From positions 14,509,382-14,573,381 of the forward strand of contig JABAKD010000001.1 in assembly GCA_012845835.1 (NCBI GenBank): a DNA stretch of 64,000 nucleotides, given 5' to 3'. This DNA is from Undaria pinnatifida (Eukaryota > Sar > Phaeophyceae > Laminariales > Alariaceae). A model generated the notes under the pieces. The model saw only the letters and a list, made by a program, of their open reading frames with translations. It had not been told where the DNA came from and did no database searches. Shown piece by piece: positions 53,155-63,655 of the stretch; position 1 is the stretch's first letter, and the number at the start of each line of letters is the position of its first letter. The position numbers were made by a program, and so were the translations under genes.

Positions 53155-54290
53155 CTAACGCTCACGCACTTTAGCCTCGATGAACGATGGATCCTTCGGA
53201 CAGAACACCACAAGAGTCTCACGCAAAGTCTTGTACTCGTGCGACAGCCCTTCAAGCATCGGCTTGTACACCTCCCTGTCATCTTTCTTGACTTCAAGCA
53301 TTTGCAGAACACCAAGCGTCTCTCTCATGGATGCAAAGAAGGCTGCGGGATTTTCGTTCGAACGCATGCGCAGTTATTTCAGTTCCTCCACCTGCACACG
53401 AATCTGACTCTGGCTCAACGACAGAAATTGATTATTTAGCACACGAAACGCCTTGCTGGGGGAACCAGCGTGCCTAGCCATGGTTTTCAGACTATCCTTC
53501 GTCAAGCAGTCGAACAGGAAGCACCAAGCCATCACCACCTGACGAATCACACCCACATTGAAACCCTTCTCTACCCAGGGGGTCAAGTCGAAACCAATGT
53601 CTGCAATCGGAATCTCAATCTCGGACACAAACGTCTCAGACAGGTTGTTGTGTCGGGCACTCAGCAGAAAGTTCTGCGACCATGAGGGGTACAACACATC
53701 GCTGCCGTCAAAAACAGAAGCTTTGGGAACGTTAAGAGGACCCCTACCCAATCTCTCTCCTGTGTGAGTAATGTCAGCCCCAGGAATCAGTGTGTTTCCA
53801 CTGGCGACGTTTTCACTCACTCGACATAGAAGGAGCGGGCGGAACAGCGGACTGGCTACTTACAGCAGCTCTACCGACAGTCCCGTGAATCGCACCAAAG
53901 TTTACTGCAGGAACAGAGGAACGATTTTCCGCAAATAGGGGTTCAAGCCTGAGCTAACACTCCTACTTCCAACCCGCATGCTGGACACGCCAACGCTTTG
54001 GGCATCACCGCCCGTACTTCCCGCGGCCCCGCCGGTTGCACCCAATTGGTGCGCACCAGCCTCTAGTCCGGTGTCTCTAGATGCAACACGCTCAGAACCA
54101 GAGGACTCCACTTCCTTTCCTTGCTGCATCACATCGAGCGACTTAAGTAGATCTTGCTGAGATGACACTGGAGTCGAAAACTCAGACAACCGTGTCTCTA
54201 AGGAACCCATCCTCTCACCAACCTCCTGTGATTTACCTTGAGATGGGTTGGCCGCAGGATTCTCGTTCCTCAGTTCATCCATGATGGGGC
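53155..54290 (-). pseudogene. copia gag, N-terminal part
   Basis: The gag (capsid-like) part begins around ATG 54282 (MDELRNENPAANPSQGKSQE) with a Ser/Gly-rich stretch. It shifts frame near 53930 (SSVPAVNFGAIHGTVGRAAV continues in another frame) and again near 53825. It then reads GPLNVPKASVFDGSDVLYPS and WSQNFLLSARHNNLSE, then SKAFRVLNNQFLSLSQSQIR. A TAA follows at 53374-53376, directly before RSNENPAAFFASMRETLGVL, and a TAG at 53155-53157. The helical middle part matches the UBN2/retrotrans-gag type domain of copia elements in position and composition. Confidence 0.85.
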
Positions 54291-54370
54291 AGGGTGATCA
54301 AGACTTCCTCGACAGACCAGTCGAGCAAGTCCAGGGGGACGAAGTAGCAGCCGGTTGATGCGCTATAGCG

Positions 54371-54799
54371 TGTTGGTAAATCCGTGACTTCTGGAGAAAG
54401 AGATATTTTATGAATGAAACCTTAGTCGGGCAAGACAGGTCAAGAAATGGAGTGAACGAGTGGGGCGAGCACAAAGGCTGCGAGCTTTCCACGCCACTTC
54501 GAAAAGATGCACACAATCGGACCAATGCCACGTACCGATCACGGCAATAAGCCGTTAATCCGACCTCTAGCAACAATACGGGGGTATTCTACCTGAAAAT
54601 TGTCCGATGTACCATACATTCTCTCACGGTCCAATGTATAACCCTTAGGTGTGTACAATCTACCGAACTACCGCAGCACCACAAAGATTACTCCTATGTG
54701 CTAGCTCGGCAACTTCAGATCGACAGTTCCGCTATTCAAATCATCCAATCAGATGTTCTACCGCAACTCAGCCAATTCACACGGCCGCTATCACGAACA
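54371..54799 (-). repeat. copia 5' LTR
   Basis: 429 bp, colinear with 48643-49069 and with the same TGTTGG...GAACA ends. For the minus-strand element this is the 5' LTR and would hold its promoter. Confidence 0.95.
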
Positions 54800-54829
54800 G
54801 CGGGGTTGATCATGAGCACGAGCGGGAAA

Positions 54830-57620
54830 GGCATGTTTCGCGCAGCTAACCCGACAAAGAGCACGGGACCGGCATGGATCCATTAGATTCCACCGACATT
54901 TCACTGGTGTTCCCACCCGAAGAGCAGGTGCGCAACGTGGCTGTCACTGTAGTAGAGGGGCTCGTTTACGGTTTGATTGTTGGGGCCCCGTTCCTTCGGC
55001 AAAATGGCAGTGTGATCAACTTGGCTGATGGGGGAAGCTTCCGACTTACCCCTGGGTCGCCATGGGTATCCTTCGTAATGGCGGAGAAACACCAAACTGG
55101 GGAGGGGGGGGGGGGGGGCCCCCACACCAAGGTGACAGGCAGCACCAGCGAAGAAAAGAGGCAAATATGGCGAACGGCAGAGATCCCAGACAAAGAGGTC
55201 ACTTCCGGGGGGCGCTTCTATGTCGCCAAACCGGCCAGCACCGAACAGGAGCCTCCGGATACCGCGACCCCATTAACCGTCCCGGGTTTGGGGGAAGCCG
55301 CATGGGAGGACGACGGCACCCTAACGTGGAAAACATACTCCGGAAAACATGTCAAGGTGGACGGCTTCGTCAGCGTACAGACGGAGGCGTTTGTAGGGCC
55401 GGGGGGGCAGTATCCTTGCGGCACAAGAACCTGTGAACGTAAAGGCCGTCACCGACTACGATTGGAGGACGTTAGAATGCGTTAGGGCCAATGTAATGGG
55501 GAAGACCATCCGCTTGATGAGAACCAGGCCGGGAGAAGAATAATGCACGACCTTCTTGAAGGAGATTAAGCCAAGCATGGTGATTGGCAACGTGGAACCG
55601 GGGGAAAGCGGGGTTGACTTCGTGCAGGCCTATATTAGGTCGAAGGCCTAAACCCTCCTACTCGAGTGTTCACCACAGCTACCGAACTCAGAACTGTGGC
55701 GCACCAGTGCTCAACCCATGTTGGACGAGTCTTGCCAGACAGAAAAGGCGGAGCTTAAAGCGGGTAATGTGGGAAGATTTCACCCATCAACCGGGGTCGC
55801 ATTTGTCTAACGTTTGTAGAACCGTACCAGACTTGGGGGGGTGTTGTGGCGGTGGATGGCGTAGGACATGAAAAGTACGGTGAGTCATGTCCGTGGCTTT
55901 TTAGTCGTGGATTAACCGGGCGCAGAACAGCGGCGGGTAGAAACGAGCGTTCGTGGCCGCTACCACTACAGCGGGTACCGCTAAAGCTAAGGAGAAAATC
56001 CACGCATAGAGGAAGGGAGTGGAGAGGGCTACCGGTCCCAACACCTCTTAGGAGGCATCGTAGGCCGCAAAGGAGCGTACTTCTTGAAAAGGGGAGCCGG
56101 CGAACGGACTGCCTTCTTGCTTGGAAACCATATGCTCTACACAACCAACGATCACGTTAAGGGGCTATAAACCCTCCGCAAGCACGTACTAAACCCACGC
56201 GATAGAACCAAGTGACAAGGAGACAGCCGAAGAGCTAAGATTTGAGGATTTCGCGTAGGTAATAACTGGACAGGAGGGGTGTACGATCCCACCCACCGTT
56301 AGTCTAGGAGCAACTGCCACCGTGATCACCAACTTCGCCATACCAACCAGGGCGAGGGAGGCGCTGGGGAGAATGGCGGTCAGAAATTTGCTGACAACGC
56401 AAGGATATGAGGATGCAGCTGTCGGGGAACACGTGCTCGAGGGTCTAGCCGCTCTACAGCTGGTGGACGTCGGAACTGTCATTCGTGCGGTCATTCGTGC
56501 GGTCACTCGAGCGACTGCCAGAGTGGTCAACCCCGAAGTTGACGCTACCCACCGAGACCGAAGCAGGCAAGGGGGAGCAAAAGGGGATATCACAACCGCC
56601 ACGGGCACCCCAGACACGGGCATCACCAGAACCTCCAGCGCTGACAACATAACCAGCACCGAAAACGAGACGCGACGCTAGCGCCCATGTTCAAGGAGTC
56701 GGGCTCGGGGGAAGACGAGTATCTGACGGACGACAACGGAGTCCTATGGTACGTACCCAGGGGAAAAGAAAGCACTTTGGCGTCGCCGAGGACGCTGATA
56801 CCGGAGGTATACCTTCAGCCACCCCGGCGTGGCTTGCTCAACGCTGTTGGTGAGAAATAAATGCAGCTGACCTTTGCTGCGAAAGGACGTGCGACAGTAT
56901 GTGCTGTCATGCGGGCGCCGCCGAACGAAAAGGACGAACAGCCCTAAAGTGTGAATGATGCCGGCCAGGTGGCAACCGGTATTTGCTGGTGGGCCAGCAA
57001 GTTCCTCTTCGGGTATTTCCTTGCCTCCAAGGGACCGCTGGAAGTCAGCCGGAAGTTGATGGAGCTGATGCTGACCTGTGACGTGCCGCAGTCAATCAGG
57101 AGCGACGGCGGGGGGGAGTTCACGGCGCAAGTGGTCGGCTACTTGTGTAGATGGTTGAATGTAGCTCTGAATCACGGACCCGCACACTTCGTGCAGAGCA
57201 AAGGGGCTGCGGAGCGGATGGGAGGGTGGCTCCAGGAAGTCCTGTCGATACGAAATGGCCGCTGCGGTGGGATCAATATGTACTCCCCGCTTGCTGAATC
57301 CAGCGGGTGACAGCCGACCTGGCGTTACCATCCAACACGTCACTCTTCCGTGTCTTGTTCGGCCGCGACGCGCGCACGCAAATTGACACGATGACTCTCA
57401 GCCTGGACGGATCGGAGTTCCGAGGAGGGCTTGGCAGTTTCCGGCGTGATCCAACCTGGGGGGGTGCACACGAGTGCTTGCTCCATCTACTGGATTGTGG
57501 AAGAGAAGGGAAGGCTCAAGACCGTCCGTTTTCGAGAACCGATCACGCATGCCGTTTCCTGGATGAAAAGGGAAGTTCCAAGATTGTCGGTCTACCGTCG
57601 TCTACGAGAACCGTTTGCTG
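54830..57620 (+). pseudogene. Ty3/gypsy-like retroelement, internal part, defective
   Basis: On the plus strand a protease-like block comes first (VRNVAVTVVEGLVYGLIVGA, PFLRQNGSVINLADGGSFRL), resembling the second half of an aspartic protease; the DTG loop itself is not seen. Degraded sequence follows (SGVDFVQAYIRSKA, then stops). Next is a block before the integrase (DEYLTDDNGVLWYVP, LASPRTLIPE). The integrase core at 56951-57310 reads FLFGYFLASKGPLEVSRKLM, IRSDGGGEFTAQVVGYLC and VQSKGAAERMGGWLQEV, with the second Asp and the Glu of the catalytic triad. After a frameshift come LALPSNTSLFRVLFGRDART and EFRGGLGSF, the usual gypsy block after integrase. No reverse transcriptase could be recognised in 55500-56300, no LTRs were found, and the copia 5' LTR lies 30 bp to the left, so the two elements are adjacent or nested. 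Poly-G at 55104-55119 may be a replication-slippage site. Confidence 0.75.
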
Positions 57621-58324
57621 AAACGGAGGGGCGGTTTTGGTGGATGGAGGAGACTATCCTGAGTCACAAACATTGGGCGCTTCGACTAGCATTTTCGTCT
57701 CGCGGCGATATGCTGGGGGGGATTACAGCGCCTTGGTTTCAGGATACTAGTCATACAATGATGTGTATAGATGTCCGTACCAAGATGTATGCGAAGGGCC
57801 TAGGGTGTTACTAGGGGTCGCGCCGTAGGAGGCTCCCTGCAGCATCGGAAAAGCAGCGGCATTCAGCTGTTTGCATAATAGGGTTTGGAGGATTTCGAAG
57901 GCCGTATCTTAACGGGTTCCTTCATGCACTGGCCACTCACCGTGTGTTTATTCTAAGTACGACCAAAGGAAGGAAGAAAAGACTGATCGGCTGTATACAC
58001 TGTCACGCGTCATTCCTGTCCATGTTTATCACCCGCATCATACCCATACTGCATCCCATTTCATTATATCGCTCGAACACCCGCTCCGCGCGTGTGCCGA
58101 GAATAGAATCGCCACATCCCAGGAGCCGGAGTTTCCACCCAAATCCCGCTATACTGAGTTCAGGATACAGACACCGAGGGCCCGAAAGAGCAGCTCGAGA
58201 CGGAGGACCCAGGGAAAGTGAGTGCCGCCGCTGTACGTCTACACGATCTGTGAGCACGGCCGCGAAGGTGAGTGATTTGTAGGCCACCCGTCACTCATTT
58301 GTAATACAGTCAGTACTCTATAAC
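57621..58324. other. no confident gene
   Basis: The plus frame at 57431-57814 continues behind the gypsy remnant (WMKREVPRLSVYRRLREPFA) and may be its distal end. Frames at 57944-58282 and 58003-58287 are open on opposite strands without a domain. GAAGGTGAGT at about 58264 looks like a splice donor but has no supported exon. Confidence 0.4.
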
Positions 58325-58440
58325 TGAATCCTTAATGAGCAGTAACGCGCGCGATCGGAGTATCACATACAGTTTGCAAATATGAGTTTCGACAAAATCT
58401 TCGATCTCACAGTTGAAGTGTGTTTTTGTTATCTATAATA
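58325..58440 (-). repeat. repeat B, reverse 5' fragment
   Basis: CCTTAATGAGCAGTAACGCG, GCGATCGGAGTATCACATAC, ATGAGTTTCGACAAAATC and CTCACAGTTGAAGTGTG are the terminal blocks of repeat B only. Confidence 0.85.
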
Positions 58441-58469
58441 AGAATATATGTATATATATATTTTTTCAA

Positions 58470-58700
58470 GTTTGTTGATTTAATATCGCCAACCTCGCAA
58501 CAGAGATCTCCGGAGCTCTCCCCTCGCCACGTACTATACACAGCAGTAGTATCCAGGCGCACTTTATCATAACCATTGATGATGTCTCCAGTGCGCAACC
58601 TCGAAAAAAACAAGCATAAGATCGGCGGAAATCGAACTGACGGCATCCTTCTATGTGGGTGATACGTAGCACTACCTACTGAGCTTCTGAGTCACGTGAC
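58470..58700 (-). mobile_element. tRNA-derived SINE (family 2), copy 2
   Basis: The minus strand shows a tRNA-like head: A box AAGCTCAGTAGGTAGTGC and B box CAGTTCGATTTCC about 50 bp later, as in a tRNA. The body follows (TGGAGACATCATCAATGG, TACGTGGCGAGGGGAGAGC, GGAGATCTCTG), shared with 43865-44000, and ends near TTAAATCAACAAACTTG. The spacing and both boxes make a polymerase III origin likely. Confidence 0.75.
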
Positions 58701-58784
58701 TAGGGGAGCGCCTCAGAGACCCCTGTTGTAAAGTCGGCGAGATTAAAGCAACGAACTCCAAACGCATGTGTTGTGTTGGCTACA

Positions 58785-58845
58785 GCCCTACTCACTGAGC
58801 TACGTGGTCACGTGACTCAGACGCCCAGTGGGTAATGCTACATAA
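58785..58845. repeat. inverted tRNA-head module around GTCACGTGAC
   Basis: ACTCACTGAGCTACGTG and CGCCCAGTGGGTAATGC are inverted arms around GTCACGTGAC, as at 44110-44165. A half-module lies at about 58666-58700. Confidence 0.65.
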
Positions 58846-58849
58846 AATT

Positions 58850-59020
58850 TATACTCACCCTGTTGACCCTGGTACAAGCTACACTGCAGTTCCAAGGGGA
58901 GCCGCCGACCTACATCCTTGATGAGGATACACACCCAGTAATACGCGCGATAGGAGTATCACACACAGCTTGAAAAGACGAGTTTCGATAAAATCTTCGA
59001 TCTCACACCTGTATTTTGTT
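58850..59020 (-). repeat. repeat B, reverse 5' part
   Basis: CACCCTGTTGACCCTGGTAC, GGAGCCGCCGACCTACATCC and GAGTTTCGATAAAATCTTCG in reverse orientation. Confidence 0.9.
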
Positions 59021-59074
59021 TTTCATGATAATAAGCAACAACTCGTTTTCGGCGCACGGCAGCAGTGTTGATTC

Positions 59075-60295
59075 CTATATTATAAAAATAAAAATGAACT
59101 CCGGCTGTGAGATCGAAGTTTGTCGAAACTCATCTTTGCAACCTGTGTTCGATGCTCCGATCGAGCGTATTACGGGTTGTGTGTTCTCATTAGGGACATA
59201 GGTCGGCGATTCCCCTTGGAACTACAGTGCAGCTACCAGGGTCAACAGGATGATGTTAATCAGTCTGTGCGCGGAAACTATAAACCCCGTTTCTGAGGGG
59301 GATGAAATCTGACAGCTGTGGAAGGAAATTCATCAGTTTATTAAGTGTATCCTGTGAGCCGTATAACCGGAGAGGGGAGGGCGGAGTTTTTAAGGACTTG
59401 GGGGCCTGGGTTTGAACAAGAGGGGGCGAGGGGGGGGGGGGGGGGACTCAATCTGTGCGTGGAAACTATAAATCCTTGAAGGGGATAAATGTGACGGTTT
59501 TGGAAGGAATGCACCAGTTTTTCATGTATATCCTGTAAGTTGTGCTACCAGAGGGAAGAGGGCGGATTGTCCGAGGGGGTCGGCGGGGGGGGGGGGGGGG
59601 GGGGGGGGGGGGCGAAATAATTTTTTTACAGCTTTAGGTCGCGGAAATGTAGGCGTTTGCTATACGCGTGGTGCTAGATCTAGGCGATGGTGCGGGTGGT
59701 GGGGAAGGAGGGAGCGTTGGGGGGGGGGGATGAATTGAAGCAGCGGCATGGATGGCTCTAGAAGGATAATGAGGTTATATCAAGTGCGTGGACTTTGGCA
59801 GATTTTGGTGTTAGGTGGGGCGTTTGAATAAGAGGGAGCGGAGGGAAAAAAAGGGGGGAGGGGGGGGGGAAGAAAAAGGGGGGGTCGGGCGGGGGGGGGC
59901 GAAAGGGTTGTTAATAGGTTCAGGTCACATATATGTAGGGGCTTGCTATACGCGTGGTGCTAGCTCTAGGTGACCGTGCGGGTGATGGGGAAGGAGGGGG
60001 CGTTGGGGGGGGGGGGGGGTGAATTAAAGCTAAGTCATGGATGGCTAGAAAGATAATGACGTGATATCAATTGCAGTGTTTATTACTGTGGCCGATTTCG
60101 ATTTTAGGTGGGGCGCTTGAATAAGAGGGGGCGGGGGAAGCAAAATGAGGGAGGGGGGGGGAAGGGGCGGAAACGAATTGGAGCTACGGTATGGATGGCT
60201 AGAAAGATAATGAGGTGATATCAGCTGGTTGGTAGTGTTTTACCATTCTGGCAGATTTTGATTTTTGGTGGGACGTTTGAACAAGAGGGATCGGG
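59075..60295 (+). repeat. repeat B, longest forward copy with repeated distal modules
   Basis: It starts CTATATTATAAAAATAAAAA, has the full 5' and central part, then three distal modules. In these, GGTGCTAG-TCTAGG (about 59670 and 59955) and TGGATGGCTAGAAAGATAAT (about 60040 and 60190) recur. It contains the longest G-run of the window, 28 G at 59585-59612. Confidence 0.9.
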
Positions 60296-61119
60296 CGGGG
60301 GAATTCCTATATATAGTAGAATGGAAAATATGTATGTATTCCATCCCACCCAAAATGGTTCCAAGACGACGTCCCCGGTGGTCTAGTAATGAAGCAAACC
60401 TCGCCGAATTAAAACTACCCACGCTGTCAAACAAGTCTAACACACACGGGCGTACCTCGTTTAGCCGCCGTGTGGCCGTGTACGTACCAGACCCCGGAAC
60501 CTGGATCAACGCCTTGTGTTCAGCGTAAACACAAGGTCTCCGGAACCCCTCCCCACATCGTTGCCTTGGCGGCTTGGCAGCCCTTTCTTGCTTGATGTCT
60601 GTTCGTCTACACAACCCACGCAAACCGGGGGGTAGTGTTCGTTCGAAACTGTCGCGTGCTGGTCAATGCCAACGTCACACCATCCGTACGTACATATAGC
60701 CCACGATATGACATTTCTGTTCATCTGATCGCCATTTTTTACGTACGCAAAAAACTGTTTGCATATCCCCCCTCATCACTGTGCTCCCCATGGGAATATA
60801 TATAGTTGCTGCTGCTCTAGACTATATAATAGTTATTATGGTATATCCTCTACCCCGTTGCGGTGATAGGAGTTGCCTGTTAGTATACGAGCAGCAGTCC
60901 CCTTTTAAGCTGGCAGGCGTTCTCACCTGCCTGAACGAACCCCTTCTGCCAGAAGGAATTCGGCTGACAGCAAGTAGTCAATTCAAGAGACACACCATCC
61001 AACTAAAACACTCGTGTGAGTGACTAGTACAGAGCCAGAGGCACGCCTGCATGGCAGTAGTTGATCCCCAGATTCATACTGCCTCATCTTTCCGCGTAAA
61101 AACGCCATTTATAATGTGT
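60296..61119. other. no confident gene
   Basis: A plus frame at about 60340-60528 (MVPRRRPRWSSNEANLAELK and following) is open and the minus strand is also open. A hairpin CCTTGTGTT-N7-AACACAAGG lies at about 60512-60536. CACTCGTGTGAGTGACTAG near 61008 resembles the internal motif of the MITE at 11199. Confidence 0.45.
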
Positions 61120-61230
61120 GGTCAATTTTTGCGAGTTCGATCCCTTTGTCTCGCGCATCCATATTGACTTGCACAAAGCGTCTATTAATAGCGTGTGTTT
61201 ATATTCACAGCTCGAATTTAGTCGACGAGG
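61120..61230 (+). mobile_element. SINE family 3 fragment
   Basis: GCGAGTTCGATCCC (B-box like), TATTGACTTGCACAAAGCG and TCGACGAG correspond to the element at 17575-17715. The A-box part is not recognisable. Confidence 0.5.
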
Positions 61231-61512
61231 GAAGAAAGTACTGATTCCCCCTTTACGGTGAGTAGAGACGGGGGAGGGGCGTGTACTACGATACTCCGGG
61301 GCTAGGAAAGAGAAGTGAGGGAGGAAAATTGGTGCGAAAACATATAAAATACCTCGTAAATGGGAAGGCGGCGGGGTTAGGGTTAAGGGATGCTCTTTTG
61401 GAGGAGTCAATCAACCCCTTCAGATTGCCACCCGCATTTTTGGTGACAATACTTCGCACAACAGATTGATTACGATCTACGGCATATAATTAATATCTAT
61501 CGTCATGGTATC

Positions 61513-61719
61513 ATGTGCAGGATCTGTCTAGCAACTACAGATTTAACGCAGGAAAAAGTGCTAGATTTTGTTGAGATTATCCGGAGCTCACCCAGCGATA
61601 TGATGTGTATACGCCATGCAGACCATATACTCCGCACGCAGGAGAGCTGCCTGCCTGCCCTGAAATGCACAGATCATGATGATGATGAACAGGGATGGAT
61701 CTCATCTGTGCGAGTGTGA
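61513..61719 (+). CDS. hypothetical short ORF
   Basis: An ATG-started frame of 68 codons, MCRICLATTDLTQEKVLDFV with EIIRSSPSDMMCIRHADHIL, ends with an acidic TDHDDDEQGW stretch and a TGA. The composition is balanced and no long frame competes on the other strand. C-X2-C at the start and further Cys/His residues are present, but not in a pattern I can assign. It is too short to be confident. Confidence 0.3.
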   Translation: MCRICLATTDLTQEKVLDFVEIIRSSPSDMMCIRHADHILRTQESCLPALKCTDHDDDEQGWISSVRV

Positions 61720-61900
61720 AATGTGGAAAGATTTAGAGCTGTGATATGACCATTTGTGCAGTGGCACATGGTACGAAGTAAATAAGTCTTTGTTGGCACG
61801 TTTCGTTAAAATAGCCCAATCACCACGCACGCCATACATAGGTTCAAGCCTGTTGAGATTCATGGCTATGTTGTTGGCAAATAACTTTTTATGTGGCCTT

Positions 61901-61908
61901 GAAGAGTC
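61901..61908. repeat. predicted target-site duplication of second foldback element
   Basis: By analogy with the first element, GAAGAGTC directly precedes the terminus CGGTCTCCTGCAC. The partner copy would lie beyond the window, so this is a prediction. Confidence 0.4.
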
Positions 61909-63280
61909 CGGTCTCCTGCACTACTTGCATTTTGCGTGGAAGCTCGTAAAAGCTTCCGTGGAAGCCTTCACCGCTTCCATGGAAGCTTCCATTGAAGATA
62001 TTGAAGCTATGGAAGCTTCCATGGAAGCTTCCATGGAAGCTTCCATGAAAGCAATGGAAGCGGTGGAAGCTTCCATGGAAGATATGGAAGATATGAAACC
62101 TTCCACGGGAGTAACTTCCACGGGAGCTTCCACGAAAGATTCCACGAAAGCTTCCATGGAAGTAATGGAAGCTTTCGCGGAAGTTATGGAAGCTTTCACG
62201 GAAGTAATTTCCACGGAAGCTTTCATGGAAGCTTTCATGGAAGCAATGGAAGCTTTCGCGGAAGTTATGGAAGCTTTCACGGAAGTAACTTCCACGGAAG
62301 CTTTCATGGAAGCTTTCACGGAAGAAACTTTCACGGAAGCTTTCATGGAAGCTTTCATGGAAGTATTGGAAGCTTTCGCGAACGTTATAGAAGCTCGTGG
62401 AAGCTTCCATCGAATATGTGGAAGATATGACAGCTTCCACGGAAGTAACTTCCACGAAAGCTTCCAGGAAAGCTTCCACGAAAGCTTCCACGAAAGTAAT
62501 GGAACCTTCGCGGAAGTTATGGAAGCTTTCACGGAAGTAACTTCCACGAAATCTTTCATGGAAGCTTCAAAGAAGTAATGGAAGCTTTCGCGGAAGGTAT
62601 GGAAGCTTCCATGGAAGTAAATTCCACGGAAGCTTTCATGGAGGCTTTCACGGAAGTAAATTCCACGGAAGCTTTCATGGAAGCTTTCATGGAAGTAATG
62701 GAAGCTTTCGCGGACGTTACAAAAGCTTTCACGGAAGTAACTTCCACGGAAGCTTTCGTGGAAGCTTCCATGGAAGATATGGAAGATATGAAAGCTTCCA
62801 CGGAAGTAACGTTCACGGGGGCTTCCACGAAAGCTTCCACGAAAGCTTCTATGGAAGCAACTTCCACGAAAGCTTCCATGGAAGTAACTTCCACGAACGC
62901 TTTCATGGAAGCTTTCATGGAAGTAATGGAAGCTTTCGCAGACGTTATGGAAGCTTTCACGGAAGTAACTTTCACGGAATCTTTCATGGAAGCTGTGATG
63001 GAAGTGATGGAAGTTATGGAGGCTTTCACGGAAGTAACTTCCGCGGAAGCTTGCGTGGAAGCTTCCATGGAAGTTTCCATGAAAGATATGGAAGATATGA
63101 AAGCTTCCACGGAAGCAACTTCCACGGAAGTTCCACAAAAGCTTCCACGAAAGCTTCCATGGAAGCAATTTCCACGAGATCTTTCATGAAAGCTTTCATG
63201 GAAGTAATGGAAGCTTTCATGGAAGTAATGGAAGCTGTCGCGGAAGTTATGGAAGCTTTCACGGAAGTAACTTCTACTTT

Positions 63281-63341
63281 AGTGTGGTGAGCTAAAGCTT
63301 TATTTTTCCCCATCCGCCGGAGGATGAAAAAAAAAAAAAAA
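63281..63341 (+). mobile_element. poly(A)-tailed retroposon E inserted in the foldback satellite, with 12-bp target duplication
   Basis: AGTGTGGTGAGCTAAAGCTT followed by TTTCCCCATCCGCCGGAGG ends in GATG and a run of about 16 A. It is flanked by AACTTCTACTTT (63269-63280) and AACTTCCACTTT (63342-63353), a 12-bp duplication with one change. It is shorter at the 5' side than 39713-39803 and 48387-48478, which is typical of target-primed reverse transcription. Confidence 0.9.
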
Positions 63342-63626
63342 AACTTCCACTTTCATGGAAGCTTCCATGGAAGTAATGGAAGCGAATTGGAGGCTTTCAC
63401 GGAATTAACTTCCACGGAAGCTTTCGTGGAAGCTTCCGTGGAAGCTCCCATGGAAGATACGGATATGAATGCTTCCACGGAAGCAACTTCCACGGGAGCT
63501 TCCACGAAAGCTTCCACGAAACCTTCCATGGAAGTAACTTCCAAGAAATCTTCCATGGAAGCTTTCATGGAAGTAATGGAAATTGGAAGTAATGAAAGCT
63601 TCCATGGAAGTAACTTCCATGGAAGC

Positions 63627-63655
63627 TTAGGGTTAGGGTTAGGGTTAGCGTTAGG
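63627..63655 (+). repeat. interstitial telomeric repeat (TTAGGG) at arm junction
   Basis: Three perfect TTAGGG units and two altered ones lie exactly where the satellite orientation flips, in the same place as in the first element. Confidence 0.95.

Larger units (their letters stand above)
48643..54799 (-). mobile_element. Ty1/copia LTR retrotransposon, near full length, defective
   Basis: The element lies on the minus strand between two direct LTRs of 427 and 429 bp and carries gag, zinc knuckle, protease, integrase, reverse transcriptase and RNase H in that order. Integrase before reverse transcriptase is diagnostic of Ty1/copia. A purine-rich tract (about 49070-49084, GGGAGGG on the minus strand) abuts the 3' LTR and would be the polypurine tract. 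No standard primer-binding site complementary to a tRNA 3' end was recognised after the 5' LTR. Flanking 5-mers (AGGGG left, GCGGG right) do not match exactly. The LTRs differ at several dozen positions by eye, so the insertion is old. Stops and frameshifts break every main domain block. Confidence 0.95.

Noticed and set aside
48643-54799. Active copia element
   Set aside because: Multiple in-frame stops, frameshifts, HVDN at the catalytic site and clearly diverged LTRs.
58255-58275. Splice donor GAAGGTGAGT as evidence of an exon
   Set aside because: A donor-like 10-mer alone is weak; no conserved exon or acceptor could be supported around it.
61754-63320. Reading frames of 189-415 codons on both strands
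   Set aside because: They lie wholly in a satellite whose units avoid stops in several frames on both strands; the predicted proteins are repeats of MEAF/MKAS-like words.
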